This document shows positions 55,673 through 64,000 of a stretch of 64,000 nucleotides of DNA, in pieces. How positions within the stretch are numbered: the first letter of the stretch is position 1; each line of letters opens with the position of its first letter. Source of the DNA: UBA1941 sp046329575 (GTDB taxonomy: Bacteria > Bacteroidota > Bacteroidia > Chitinophagales > LD1). The stretch lies in the NCBI GenBank assembly GCA_046329575.1, contig JAXLUJ010000005.1, forward strand, positions 248,001-312,000, given 5' to 3'. Position numbers and translations under genes: made by a program. The notes beneath the pieces are model-generated. The model had not been told where the DNA came from, searched no databases, and saw only the letters and a program-made list of their open reading frames with translations.

Positions 55673-57238
55673 TTATTCCACCACAACCTGTCCACTATAG
55701 CGTGTATCGCCTTGAGTAATAGTAATAGTGTAGATTCCTTTACTGATCGTACCTAAATTCACGGCATCTTCTGCTATAGACCATTGCTTTACGGTCTTGC
55801 CCTGTACATCGGTGATTTCAATATTGGCTTGCGGAGAAAGTTTCAACGCATCAGGTAGTTCGATTTTAAAACTACCGTGATTGGGGTTAGCATAAATTCG
55901 TAATGGCTCTGAAATACTTTTGTGATCACTTTGAACACCGTTAATGTTTGCAATTTTGGCGATGAAGTAATCGCTGCCCTGCTGATAAGTAGTGCGAAGG
56001 TAGTTACTGCCTAAGTGCAGCGTACCATCAAATGATCCGGTCAAATAAGTACTGCCTTCCTGATCCACTGCAAAATCGTGATAGTCGGCATAAGGCAACA
56101 CTATAGCTGCCACACATTTTCCGGTAGAGTCAAATTTCGCCAGAAACGGATCGTATTTGTTGATGTCGGTTTGAGTGGATGTTAAAGTGAATGAATCCAA
56201 CTTTGCCGAACCCTTAAGCAAACCCAACACAATAAGATGACCGTTTTGGTCAGTTATCACTTTTGTTGGTCCAACCAGATTGTCACAGCTAAACACTTTA
56301 CTCCACGACACATGTAGGTCCGAGTCCAGTTTAGCAATAAACATATCCGATCCTGTAGCAGCGGGATGTAAAAGAGTATCATTTGCGAGAATTACATTCT
56401 TATCAAAAAAACCAGCTACAAGGCAGGCACCACTGCCGCTGATAGCAAAGCCTCCAATGTTGGCTTCTGTTGTCAAGTGGCGAAGAAATCGGCCATTTTT
56501 ATCCAGCGCCATAAAGAATGTGGTAAAATGTGATGCCGGGCATTGGTTTAAGGTGTCAAAACTCATGCATGTATCTCCGGAAACCAAAACATAGAGTTGA
56601 TCATCCTTTTTCATTATAGCAGGCTTTCCTAAAAACACATTTTTACCACCCCAACTCTGCTTGCCCCATCGGGCGTGATGAATGGAATCGATTTCCCCGA
56701 TAAAAAAATTGCTGTGTTGATAGTCGGCAGACTTAAATTGAAAGGTGTCAAAATTGGCAATTGGTCCACTGGCCATTCCGCATGTAAAAACGCGGCCATC
56801 CTTAGTGCCAATAGTATAATACGGAGAGGCCGTGGTTTCGGAATGCCAAAGCTGATTAAATGCGCTGTCCATACAAATGATCCACTCATCAAAATCAGTA
56901 CTGGCAGAAAAATAGATTCGCTTGTCCTCGCAGGCATTAAGACTATGAGGGTCAATGTATCCGCTAATTTGCGGATATGGAAATTGAATGGTGTTTTGTA
57001 TCACACCATTTTTATTGTACTTGGCTGCAAAACAACCGATGTGCTGTTTCACCTGGCTTCCTAACGTGATGGAGTCGCTGTACTTGCCTGTAGTGTAAAT
57101 GAAACCATCCTGATCAATAGTAATATACAAGCCATATGCTTCATGGCCATGGCCCTGCTGTGCCCATTGCAACTGTGCCATAGCCGTTGTGGCGCAAAGT
57201 GACAATAAACAAATGGCGGCTAATTTTAAGAAGTTCAT
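55673..57238 (-). CDS. Secreted beta-propeller-like protein with T9SS type A sorting domain
   Basis: 521 aa. Signal peptide ends near TTAMAQ. The body has repeated strand pairs of the type DQDGFIYTTGKYSDSITLG, DQEGSTYLTGSFDGTLHLG and SDMFIAKLDSDLHVSWSK, like SBBP-type propeller repeats. The tail (~445-521, IYANPNHGSFKIELP, ITDVQGKTVKQW, SKGIYTITI) is a type A sorting domain. Surface exposed or secreted; function unknown. Confidence 0.82.
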   Translation of the reverse strand: MNFLKLAAICLLSLCATTAMAQLQWAQQGHGHEAYGLYITIDQDGFIYTTGKYSDSITLGSQVKQHIGCFAAKYNKNGVIQNTIQFPYPQISGYIDPHSLNACEDKRIYFSASTDFDEWIICMDSAFNQLWHSETTASPYYTIGTKDGRVFTCGMASGPIANFDTFQFKSADYQHSNFFIGEIDSIHHARWGKQSWGGKNVFLGKPAIMKKDDQLYVLVSGDTCMSFDTLNQCPASHFTTFFMALDKNGRFLRHLTTEANIGGFAISGSGACLVAGFFDKNVILANDTLLHPAATGSDMFIAKLDSDLHVSWSKVFSCDNLVGPTKVITDQNGHLIVLGLLKGSAKLDSFTLTSTQTDINKYDPFLAKFDSTGKCVAAIVLPYADYHDFAVDQEGSTYLTGSFDGTLHLGSNYLRTTYQQGSDYFIAKIANINGVQSDHKSISEPLRIYANPNHGSFKIELPDALKLSPQANIEITDVQGKTVKQWSIAEDAVNLGTISKGIYTITITQGDTRYSGQVVVE

Positions 57239-57475
57239 ATTATTGCTTTACAAGTTTAAAAAAATGGTTCCCATCTGAGGCTTGGAATTCGCAAAGCACT
57301 TAATAAGATACTAGAGCGCCACGTTGTTCATTGTAAATTACGGATGAACTTTTGGGACGTTCACCGCAGATTGGAAAATTTTCCGCAAAACATGCAAAGT
57401 TTCGATGAGGGCACTATGAGAACTGAAGCGCAACAATATTCAATGTAAATCGTGCATTGCAAATTGGAACTGCAC

Positions 57476-57664
57476 TTAATTACAAGCAGCGCCGTCGCGT
57501 TCTATTTCGAGTATAGTTTCTTTATAAGTTCGTTGACCCATAGGATAATCTTTCTTGCAAACGGTGATGGTGCCATAACCCGGCTTGGTGCAATCCACGC
57601 AGGATTTGCAACAGCTAAGGCCGAGTATTCCCATGGCCGCGGCAAGCAACAGGTATTTCCTCAT
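57476..57664 (-). CDS. Small Cys-rich lipoprotein, paralogue 1
   Basis: 62 aa. Signal ending in LSCC (C18/C19), then CKSCVDCTKPGYG, CKKDYP and a final C near the end. It shares cysteine spacing and the CxxCTxPGY...CKKDxP...TYxE pattern with its neighbour 29 bp upstream. Last gene of the minus-strand GH16 operon. Function unknown. Confidence 0.78.
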   Translation of the reverse strand: MRKYLLLAAAMGILGLSCCKSCVDCTKPGYGTITVCKKDYPMGQRTYKETILEIERDGAACN

Positions 57665-57693
57665 AAAATTTGATTAAACATTAGTGCAACAGC

Positions 57694-57879
57694 TTACTTG
57701 CAGGTAGCGCCGGCTTGTTTTGCCCGGGCCACGGCTTCGTCATAAGTAGTTCCGGCAATCGGGAAATCTTTTTTGCAAAGCTTAGCGGTAGGATATCCGG
57801 GCTGTGTGCAATCGGTACAGGTTTTACACGAGCTAAGTGCGACAACAAAAATTGCGAATAGCAAAAGGAGGATTTTCAT
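57694..57879 (-). CDS. Small Cys-rich lipoprotein, paralogue 2
   Basis: 61 aa. Lipobox LSSC with C18, then CKTCTDCTQPGYP, CKKDFP, TYDEAVARAKQAGATCK. It is a tandem duplicate of 57476-57664 at about half identity, conserving all cysteines. It starts 10 bp after the GH16 gene stop. Confidence 0.78.
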   Translation of the reverse strand: MKILLLLFAIFVVALSSCKTCTDCTQPGYPTAKLCKKDFPIAGTTYDEAVARAKQAGATCK

Positions 57880-57889
57880 TGGATTGTTT

Positions 57890-59650
57890 TTAGTGGATTA
57901 CTGAAATTTTTATTGTATGATTAAAATTAAAGGATTTATATCGGATATAATAAATGCCTTTAGGAAGTGACGTTTGGGGTAAGTCAATCTGATGGTTTCC
58001 AGAAACCAACAAACCCTGGAAAAGTGACTCAATCTGGCGGCCCTCTACATCAAAAACTGAGATTTCAACTACTTCAGTGTAAGGAGTTGAAACAAAGATG
58101 GTGCTTTTGTCTACGATAGGATTGGGTGCTATCCTCCAAAAAAATGATTTGTCGCTATTTGATTCGTTGGCGAAGTCTTCAAACTGTATTTGTGATGAAT
58201 GCCGGATGCTATTGATAACTTCCTCATAATTATATTCATTTGATCTTTTATTGCTATTTCCATTAGGGCAAGCAACAATTCTTGCATTAAACTGATCTGC
58301 ACCTTCGAGATCCTTGGGTTGGATATTGGTGGAAAAGCCAGGGAGTAAATTAATTTCCGTACTCGCCAAAAGATCTAAACTTCGCGGCACCCAATAAGCC
58401 CATGAATCTCTTTCGACAACAACCGTATTCCCTGAGCCTGCTACATTTATTATGCCTCCGGTAATTACGGAAGGTGTCACTTTCGCTTCTGTGGGTGGGG
58501 CTTTTGGAAGGGGTGTCGACGAGCCAATCCAATTACTTAGCCCGGCAGATTTGTAATCTGTCAGATTAACAATCTTATTGCAATTGATCCGCTTAAAGGC
58601 CTTAATGTAATCGATTTCCATCGTCAATTCGGTAGCGCCTGCGGGCCAAGCATTATGCGCATCGTTAAAAACCCCAGATCCGCTATGTATATTCATATCA
58701 GTGAAAGTGGGGAAGCCATTGTTCCTTATATGTGGACCGGGATACTCCGCTCCTGTACATTCACTTACTGGCAGGCTTGCAAAATCGTACGTACGGAAAT
58801 AACCTCTAAAAAGCTGATCATCAATAAACCACAGGATAGCATATTCATCCCACACAATATTCATTTTATGAAATTGTCCATCGGCAACATTAAAGCCATT
58901 TCCACAAGAGGTATAGTCGTTTTGAGTACAGTCATGTTTTACAGAATCAATATTAGGTGGTTGGTGGTGATAGGATAACCTCGGTAAAGAGGTCGATTTT
59001 CCGACATCTAAACCGAATTCGATATCTATTTCCTGATAATAGAAAACCATTTGACCCCCAATCGGGATGCCTAAAGACGACAACAGCCAAAGAGGAGCAA
59101 AATCAAAATGATTTGGGTTTTGTAGTGAAGCTTGGATATACGGTATTTTAAAACGGATTTCGTAATCACCTGTAGGAAAACATCTTCGTGTATAAATATC
59201 TCCTGCGGTAAAGTATTGAAATACCTTGTTATAAGGCTTAAAGCCAAGTGTATCCTTCCTCAACTTAAGTTTTAAAGTGCCATTAGAAACCTCGTAGTTT
59301 TCGGACCGTGACATTGGAGCTATAACAGCCTCTGATCCTTCATTCCACTGCGGTCCGTGCCTAGATGTTGTATCCAAATAGTTGCCTAATGATGTCCAAA
59401 CGTTGGTGTCTATATTGGGGCCGTCAAAATAATCTTCAAAAAATGGGACCCACCCATCGTAATAGTTACAGATTTCCCAAGCATTATCATGGTCCCCAAT
59501 CCAAAGCCATTGTTGATAGGCCCAGCAACTATTGGTGCATGGAAGTATCGGGCTAGTATTCATTGGAATACAAGGCTGGCATGTAGCCGTTGTGCTTACG
59601 CAAAACACAGGTATAACAAAAAATAGTAGAAGGCGGATGTGGAGTTTCAT
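57890..59650 (-). CDS. Glycoside hydrolase family 16 protein with T9SS sorting domain
   Basis: 586 aa. Signal peptide ~1-24. GH16 fold with ExDxE catalytic residues E207, D209, E211 in YYQEIDIEFG, and GDYEIRFKIPYIQ and HKMNIVWDEYAILWFIDD strands, as in laminarinases/beta-glucanases. A Cys-rich N-terminal stretch (~25-60) precedes it. The C-terminal ~75 residues (IAPNPIVDKSTIF, VFDVEGRQIESL, LPKGIYYIRY) are a type A sorting domain. Its ATG overlaps the stop of the upstream lipoprotein gene by one base. It probably cleaves a beta-1,3 or mixed glucan outside the cell. Confidence 0.9.
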   Translation of the reverse strand: MKLHIRLLLFFVIPVFCVSTTATCQPCIPMNTSPILPCTNSCWAYQQWLWIGDHDNAWEICNYYDGWVPFFEDYFDGPNIDTNVWTSLGNYLDTTSRHGPQWNEGSEAVIAPMSRSENYEVSNGTLKLKLRKDTLGFKPYNKVFQYFTAGDIYTRRCFPTGDYEIRFKIPYIQASLQNPNHFDFAPLWLLSSLGIPIGGQMVFYYQEIDIEFGLDVGKSTSLPRLSYHHQPPNIDSVKHDCTQNDYTSCGNGFNVADGQFHKMNIVWDEYAILWFIDDQLFRGYFRTYDFASLPVSECTGAEYPGPHIRNNGFPTFTDMNIHSGSGVFNDAHNAWPAGATELTMEIDYIKAFKRINCNKIVNLTDYKSAGLSNWIGSSTPLPKAPPTEAKVTPSVITGGIINVAGSGNTVVVERDSWAYWVPRSLDLLASTEINLLPGFSTNIQPKDLEGADQFNARIVACPNGNSNKRSNEYNYEEVINSIRHSSQIQFEDFANESNSDKSFFWRIAPNPIVDKSTIFVSTPYTEVVEISVFDVEGRQIESLFQGLLVSGNHQIDLPQTSLPKGIYYIRYKSFNFNHTIKISVIH

Positions 59651-60294
59651 TAAAAGTGCAAAGGGTTAATATGATATCTGATCAATAGCCATTCCTGCAT
59701 TCCTGCCGGTGTGAAACTCTTCTTTTCGACAATTCCAATACCGGGTTTAAAAAAGAAGTCGGTAGGGTAGCGCAGTGCAGTTGGAGCAACGCAGGTATCA
59801 GGTATTCTGAAAGCGACAACATCTGTGAACGTTGTTCCAAAAATATCGACCGAAGTTTGAGGGAGATAAATAATGCAAGATTCAAAGCCAACGCGGTTAG
59901 TAGCAATACCAACCGGAAAATTAGCTGTACTTGAAGAGTAATGATATAATTCTTCCTGATCGCGATCACGGTAAGTAGTATAATAATAAAGTGAGTCGGT
60001 AATAAACGAACTTTTGATAGCCATCTCCATACCGTCAGGTGCGTGCATATTGCAACTGGTTACGCTAGTTTCGATGGGGTCTATTTTCACTCGGCCAACC
60101 CATTGGCTATCCAATTCGCCGGTGAGGCGGTTTTTATAAATCCAATAGGTACCCACATCAAAGAAATAGTTTCGCATCAGCGGCGGTGTTGCCCAATACG
60201 AGTTCGCAAACCGGCAATCTTTCATACATCCCTGCGTAAACAGGAGTAAGAAAACGATTGCCAGAACAAAAGGGTTGTTATTTTTTATCCGCAT
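59650..60294 (-). CDS. Lipoprotein of unknown function
   Basis: 214 aa. Lipobox QGC with C23 after a hydrophobic core (FVLAIVFLLLFTQ). The mature beta-rich region contains GTYWIYKNRLTGELDSQW, a pattern of small Bacteroidota lipoproteins. It overlaps the NVGIGT gene by 17 bp upstream and the GH16 gene by 1 bp downstream, which ties the three together in translation. No homologue with known function recognised. Confidence 0.75.
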   Translation of the reverse strand: MRIKNNNPFVLAIVFLLLFTQGCMKDCRFANSYWATPPLMRNYFFDVGTYWIYKNRLTGELDSQWVGRVKIDPIETSVTSCNMHAPDGMEMAIKSSFITDSLYYYTTYRDRDQEELYHYSSSTANFPVGIATNRVGFESCIIYLPQTSVDIFGTTFTDVVAFRIPDTCVAPTALRYPTDFFFKPGIGIVEKKSFTPAGMQEWLLIRYHINPLHF

Positions 60295-61612
60295 GACATT
60301 CTAAGTTTTCGATTCGCTCGGAAAGTTGAATAACATGGAGCGTCAATTCTTCCACCTTCTCTAAAAGCTTAGCTTCTAATTCACCTACAGAAAGCCCTGT
60401 TTTAAGCACCTCGGTTTCGGAAGGAATACCCCGCAAATGATGGTTTATTCTACAAAACTCTTTTACGCTTTTGAGAGATTCAAGCCGGTAGTTTTCGTTA
60501 AAAACATAATCCGGAAAATTTTGTAAAGTTACTTTGATCTCTCTGGCAAAAATATGCCCATTGCTTTTTACCCGAAAGTTACTGGTAAAATTGCCTGAAT
60601 TTAAAGAATCGTATTTTACTACATCAATTAGATCGTCGTCGTCATTGCATGCCAAAATTTTCATTCCACCCTTGATAAAGAATGCGTTTTTATCATTGAT
60701 CAAATTAGAAGCAGCCTGTCCAATAAAAACTTTCCCGTTCTCATCCCATTGTAGAGCGATTTTTTCTAAATTTCCAAACCTTCGCGTACCTAAAGCACCG
60801 CCAGCAAAGCCATAAAGTACGGGGCCATCTGGAGTCTGCGTCGCAAAATCCTTCCCTAATCCATACCAACCGAGACCGTGATTAGGGTCAGTACCTTCTC
60901 TAAGATAGAAATCATGTTTATTAATTCGAATGTCGCCTCTGACATCCAATTTGGCCTGAGGATTATTTGTACCGATACTGAGATTTCCGTCAACATATAA
61001 GTCGACTGTAAAATTACCAGATCCAACAACCTGCAATTTGTTATTTGGTGTCTGCGTTCCGATCCCCACATTTCCACCGGTATACAAATTATCCGATATT
61101 GCTGTATGGCCATTAACGTCTAACTCATATGAGGGATCAAATTTGTTTATTCCAACCCTGTTCTCTTTAGTGGCCACGAGAACGGTTCTTTCAGTATTAC
61201 CAATGTCAACCAACAACAATTCGTGTGGTATGGTTGATTTCAACCATTCCGCAGTGATTCCTCGTACATGTAGTTGTGCTGTGGGATTATCGAAACCCAC
61301 TCCCGTACAACCGTTTCCCTTCACCACGAAGTCATAACTTTTTAAGTTGAAATTGGGATCTTCCTTATCATCTGTATTTGATCTGGATACTAAGAAGCTA
61401 TTAGCTACAAAACCGGAAATATGGTTGTTTTCCACTTCAAATTCCGCATAGTTATTGTCCACTTCAAGAACACTGTGATAGCCTAATGGAACAAACTTTG
61501 ACAAGGTCCCGCGTATGCGTAAATCAGCAAGAAAATTAGTGGTGCCAATTCCTACATTTCCAAAATCTTGACTTTCATGTGTTCTTAGCGCATTGCCCCC
61601 CCCCGTTAACAT
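60278..61612 (-). CDS. NVGIGT-repeat surface/tail-fibre-like protein, 5' end shifted by a G9 tract
   Basis: The 444-aa open part has phage-tail-fibre-like units (NVGIGT, GVGFDNPTAQLHVRG, NVGIGTQTPNNKLQVVG, LSIGTNNPQAKLDVRG) and a C-terminal coiled coil (~415-440, LLEKVEELTLHVIQLSERIENLE), but not the full S74 chaperone. As read it starts inside the poly-G tract region and has no signal peptide. A complete signal peptide lies in the other frame just upstream (61605-61751). Removing one G from the tract would join them into a 490-aa exported protein. First gene of the GH16 operon. Confidence 0.8.
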   Translation of the reverse strand: MLTGGGNALRTHESQDFGNVGIGTTNFLADLRIRGTLSKFVPLGYHSVLEVDNNYAEFEVENNHISGFVANSFLVSRSNTDDKEDPNFNLKSYDFVVKGNGCTGVGFDNPTAQLHVRGITAEWLKSTIPHELLLVDIGNTERTVLVATKENRVGINKFDPSYELDVNGHTAISDNLYTGGNVGIGTQTPNNKLQVVGSGNFTVDLYVDGNLSIGTNNPQAKLDVRGDIRINKHDFYLREGTDPNHGLGWYGLGKDFATQTPDGPVLYGFAGGALGTRRFGNLEKIALQWDENGKVFIGQAASNLINDKNAFFIKGGMKILACNDDDDLIDVVKYDSLNSGNFTSNFRVKSNGHIFAREIKVTLQNFPDYVFNENYRLESLKSVKEFCRINHHLRGIPSETEVLKTGLSVGELEAKLLEKVEELTLHVIQLSERIENLECHADKK

Positions 61613-61751
61613 TAGTTAGAAAGGAATTCTGGGCAAATATTCCATTTTCAAAAAAAAGGCAAAAAATAATTATTAAGAGTGAAGCAAAAATGGTGAATCT
61701 CCGTTCTGTTTTAAATTCTCTAGAAATGGCCAAAATAAATAGTGGATTCAT
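61575..61751 (-). CDS. Signal-peptide ORF of the NVGIGT-repeat gene, out of frame
   Basis: 58-codon frame from ATG at 61751: a basic n-region (EFKTERRFT), hydrophobic core (IFASLLIIIFCLFF), then ENGIFAQNSF with cleavage expected near FAQ. It runs through AAC and nine G, then stops at a TGA 18 bp on. With eight G it would read straight into the NALRTHESQDFGNVGIG frame. Best read as the 5' part of the same gene, not a separate gene. Confidence 0.7.
   Translation of the reverse strand: MNPLFILAISREFKTERRFTIFASLLIIIFCLFFENGIFAQNSFLTNVNGGGQCAKNT
61596..61604. repeat. Homopolymer G9 tract (C9 on plus strand), candidate phase-variation switch
   Basis: Nine consecutive G on the coding (minus) strand lie about 12 codons after the predicted signal cleavage site, at the exact place where the signal-peptide frame and the protein-body frame part. 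Tract lengths of 8 or 11 would be in frame; 9 is out of frame. Confidence 0.85.
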
Positions 61752-61976
61752 TGCATTGGTTTTAGTTGTTTTAAATTTAAATAATTTATATCAAAAAATG
61801 GATTCGGTAAGCCATCTTGTTCCAGTTAATCAAAATTTCAAGAATGGAAATTGCTCCTTACAGTGTGCATAGAGAATCAAGAGCGCGTGTTAAGCTCGTA
61901 AATCGTTTCTTTTCTAATCCGCACATCATCAAATCCACTAAAAAAACTACATTTACACTCCGATAAATTCATCGGA

Positions 61977-63086
61977 ATGTCCCAATCTTTTTCTGCTGTT
62001 CCTGCTGTGTTGCTGCTGGCCGACGGTACGGTTTTCACCGGCAAAGCGCTCGGCAAAATCGGCACCACCACAGGTGAACTGTGCTTTAATACCGGAATGA
62101 CCGGCTATCAGGAAGTGTTTACCGATCCGTCGTATTACGGACAAGTACTCATCATGACCGGCGATCATATCGGCAACTATGGCGTGATTGACAGCGAAGT
62201 GGAATCTTCTTCCGTAAAAATTGCCGGACTGATTTGTAAAAAATATGCCGGAAGCGAATTCTCGCGCCAGCAATCGCAAGAATCGCTGCAACAATACCTC
62301 GAAAGGCATCAGTTGGTAGGCATCAGCGATGTGGACACACGCGCCCTCACCGTTCATGTGCGGAAGGCAGGCGCCATGAACTGCATCATCAGCAGCGAAA
62401 CTACTGACATAGCCGCCCTCAAAAAGCAACTGGATGCTTGTCCGGATATGAACGGCCTCGATTTGGCCGAAAAGGTTTCTACAAAAACGGCCTATTTCTA
62501 TGGAAATCCGGATGCTAAGTACCGCGTGGCGGTGATGGACTGCGGAGTGAAAGAAAATATTCTAAAATGCCTGAGTGAGCGCGATGTTTACCTGCAAGTG
62601 TACAACTGCCGCACTCCGTTTTCTGAAATGCAGAACTGGAACCCTCATGGCTACTTCATTTCAAATGGTCCGGGTGATCCTGCAGTGATGGATTATGCGG
62701 TGCAGACCGTGAAGGAAATCGTAGATGCCAATCAACCACTTTTCGGTATTTGTTTAGGTCATCAATTACTCGCACTGGCCTCCGGCGTGCGAACGTTTAA
62801 AATGCACCACGGCCACCGCGGTTTAAATCATCCGGTGAAGAATATGACCACCGGAGTTTCTGAAATTACCTCTCAAAACCACGGTTTTGAAGTGAGCCGC
62901 GCCGACATTGAAAAATCTTCTACTGTTGAAATTACACACGTTAATCTGAACGACGATACCATTGAAGGAATTCGCCGGAAAGACAAAAACGCTTTCAGCG
63001 TGCAATACCATCCGGAAAGCAATCCCGGCCCTCATGATTCCCGTTACCTTTTCGATCAGTTTCTGAAAAACATGACCAAAAACTGA
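61977..63086 (+). CDS. carA: Carbamoyl-phosphate synthase small subunit
   Basis: 369 aa. N-terminal CPSase_sm domain (ADGTVFTGKALG, NTGMTGYQEVFTDPSYYGQ) and C-terminal class I glutaminase with Cys nucleophile in FGICLGHQLLALASG, and HPE in QYHPESNPGPHD. It hydrolyses glutamine to feed ammonia to CarB for pyrimidine and arginine synthesis. carB is not adjacent. A TACATTTA box at 61948-61955 is a possible promoter. The stop overlaps the next ATG (TGATG). Confidence 0.96.
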   Translation: MSQSFSAVPAVLLLADGTVFTGKALGKIGTTTGELCFNTGMTGYQEVFTDPSYYGQVLIMTGDHIGNYGVIDSEVESSSVKIAGLICKKYAGSEFSRQQSQESLQQYLERHQLVGISDVDTRALTVHVRKAGAMNCIISSETTDIAALKKQLDACPDMNGLDLAEKVSTKTAYFYGNPDAKYRVAVMDCGVKENILKCLSERDVYLQVYNCRTPFSEMQNWNPHGYFISNGPGDPAVMDYAVQTVKEIVDANQPLFGICLGHQLLALASGVRTFKMHHGHRGLNHPVKNMTTGVSEITSQNHGFEVSRADIEKSSTVEITHVNLNDDTIEGIRRKDKNAFSVQYHPESNPGPHDSRYLFDQFLKNMTKN

Positions 63087-63514
63087 TGCGCGGATTTCTA
63101 TTGATGCTGACAATTGCCACTGTGTTTTCAGCATGCTCGCATAAAACAGATACGCCCACCTTTGGCGAATTGAGCGTAGATAGCATTGCCACCGATACTG
63201 CCATGCAGCGCAATTTTGAAACCTCATACGAATTCCAAAAAGAAATTCCTGCAGGCGATTACCGCTATGAGGTGAAAAGCACTTCTTATTTGAAAAATGG
63301 CCGTACCGTGAGCCATTTTGTGGTGGTGGCTGTTGGCCCAAATGGAAGTGATACTTTGTACAACCAAAAGCAGCCGGCATCAGTGTTCTATGCTGAATTG
63401 AAAGATACGCCCGGTTCCGGAATTCTTTTAACCAAATGGAAAGAAGGCGATAGTGTTCAAACTACTTTGTTTGCGATTCGCTCTACGCCCGTGGCGAAAA
63501 CAAAAGCCAAATAA
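63086..63514 (+). CDS. Lipoprotein of unknown function, coupled to carA
   Basis: 142 aa. Lipobox FSAC with C17, then a mature domain with DYRYEVKSTSYLKNGRTVSHFVVVAVG and a basic tail (KTKAK). No family recognised. The 1-bp overlap with carA implies co-translation; a metabolic link is not evident. Confidence 0.72.
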   Translation: MRGFLLMLTIATVFSACSHKTDTPTFGELSVDSIATDTAMQRNFETSYEFQKEIPAGDYRYEVKSTSYLKNGRTVSHFVVVAVGPNGSDTLYNQKQPASVFYAELKDTPGSGILLTKWKEGDSVQTTLFAIRSTPVAKTKAK

Positions 63515-63557
63515 TTCCTAAAAACGAAAAGCGCGATTATTGCCTTTGCACAAATCT

Positions 63558-63565
63558 TATTTTTG
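63558..63565 (+). promoter_or_regulatory. -7 box upstream of eno
   Basis: TATTTTTG fits TAnnTTTG, 19 bp before the eno ATG. A TTG lies further upstream, but at a non-standard spacing. Confidence 0.45.
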
Positions 63566-63584
63566 ACCAACCAAAACATAACTT

Positions 63585-64000
63585 ATGGCACAAATTGCTT
63601 CCATCCACGCCCGTCAAATCCTCGATTCACGCGGTAATCCTACTGTTGAAGTAGATGTAATAACAGCCAACGGAATTTTAGGCCGCGCTGCCGTTCCAAG
63701 CGGCGCCAGCACCGGTAAACATGAGGCCGTTGAGTTGCGCGACGGCAACAAAAAAGAATTTGGCGGAAAAGGCGTGAAGAAAGCTGTAAACAACGTGAAC
63801 AACATCATAGCTAAAAATCTAATGGGCATTTCGGTGTATGAGCAAAATTTGATCGACACCATTATGCTGAAGTTAGACGGCACTCCGAATAAGGCAAAAC
63901 TGGGTGCCAACGCTATTTTGGCGGTATCTATGGCTGTGGCAAAAGCGGCAGCCGAGGAAAGTGGTATGAGCCTTTACCGCTATGTGGGCGGCGTAAACGC
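63585..64000 (+). CDS. eno: Enolase, 5' part (cut by window edge)
   Basis: First 138 codons. MAQIASIHARQILDSRGNPTVEVDV is the conserved enolase N-terminus, with AAVPSGASTGKHEAVELRD (the mobile loop including the Ser and His) and GANAILAVSMAVAKAAA. It converts 2-phosphoglycerate to phosphoenolpyruvate. The barrel domain with Mg ligands lies beyond the window. Confidence 0.97.
   Translation, partial: MAQIASIHARQILDSRGNPTVEVDVITANGILGRAAVPSGASTGKHEAVELRDGNKKEFGGKGVKKAVNNVNNIIAKNLMGISVYEQNLIDTIMLKLDGTPNKAKLGANAILAVSMAVAKAAAEESGMSLYRYVGGVN

Noticed and set aside
61579..61872. 97-aa plus-strand frame over the NVGIGT gene start
   Set aside because: It lies opposite the signal-peptide frame and poly-G tract, which have better coding support on the minus strand.

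Overview
The window looks like a chromosome segment of a Bacteroidota bacterium with moderate GC content. Support comes from large TonB-dependent receptors with an N-terminal carboxypeptidase-like domain, several secreted proteins ending in type IX secretion (T9SS) type A sorting domains, a PorV-like barrel, DUF3078, DUF2147, a SWIB/histone-like protein, almost no Shine-Dalgarno sequences, and promoter-like TAnnTTTG boxes with an upstream TTTG. The order or family cannot be fixed from this sequence alone. No rRNA, tRNA or CRISPR was recognised.

Layout. 1-2.9 kb: end of a diacylglycerol kinase, a glycosyltransferase, a 39-aa lipoprotein, a stand-alone FeoA domain and a DUF3078 barrel. 3.1-13.2 kb: a three-gene run of a TonB receptor, a 1429-aa secreted protein and a PorV-like barrel fused to an OmpA domain. 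13.2-22 kb: greA, a HIT protein, an ELWxxDGT secreted protein flanked by inverted repeats, a SWIB protein, photolyase, an M20 peptidase and an FAD dehydrogenase. 23-28.5 kb: an orphan PhoB-type regulator divergent from a second TonB receptor, then a TPR protein. 28.7-30.4 kb: an IS110-family element and a dispersed repeat. 30.4-46.4 kb: mostly housekeeping and membrane genes (rRNA methyltransferase, tatA, gatA, UvrD helicase, Ste24-like protease, rplU-rpmA, sensor kinase, TspO-like protein, DUF502, PagL-like protein). 46.6-54.4 kb: radical SAM protein, MBOAT acyltransferase with SGNH partner, and a sugar-nucleotide/aminotransferase trio for a surface glycan. 54.5-61.8 kb: an accessory envelope region with a barrel protein, T9SS proteins, and an operon carrying a GH16 glycosidase, three lipoproteins and a NVGIGT-repeat surface protein. 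62-64 kb: carA, a lipoprotein and the start of enolase.

The most unusual signals are: (i) a G9 tract in the NVGIGT-repeat gene that separates a complete signal-peptide frame from the rest of the protein by one base, as in a phase-variable locus in the OFF state; (ii) several families of dispersed intergenic repeats, two of which have conserved arms around unrelated cores, one pair flanking a single secreted-protein gene in inverted orientation; (iii) short-period arrays whose first unit supplies the stop codon of three unrelated genes, and one that runs through a signal-peptide region; (iv) eight convergent gene junctions that are either 0-2 bp long (three share the stop-to-stop palindrome TGATCA) or filled with repeats.
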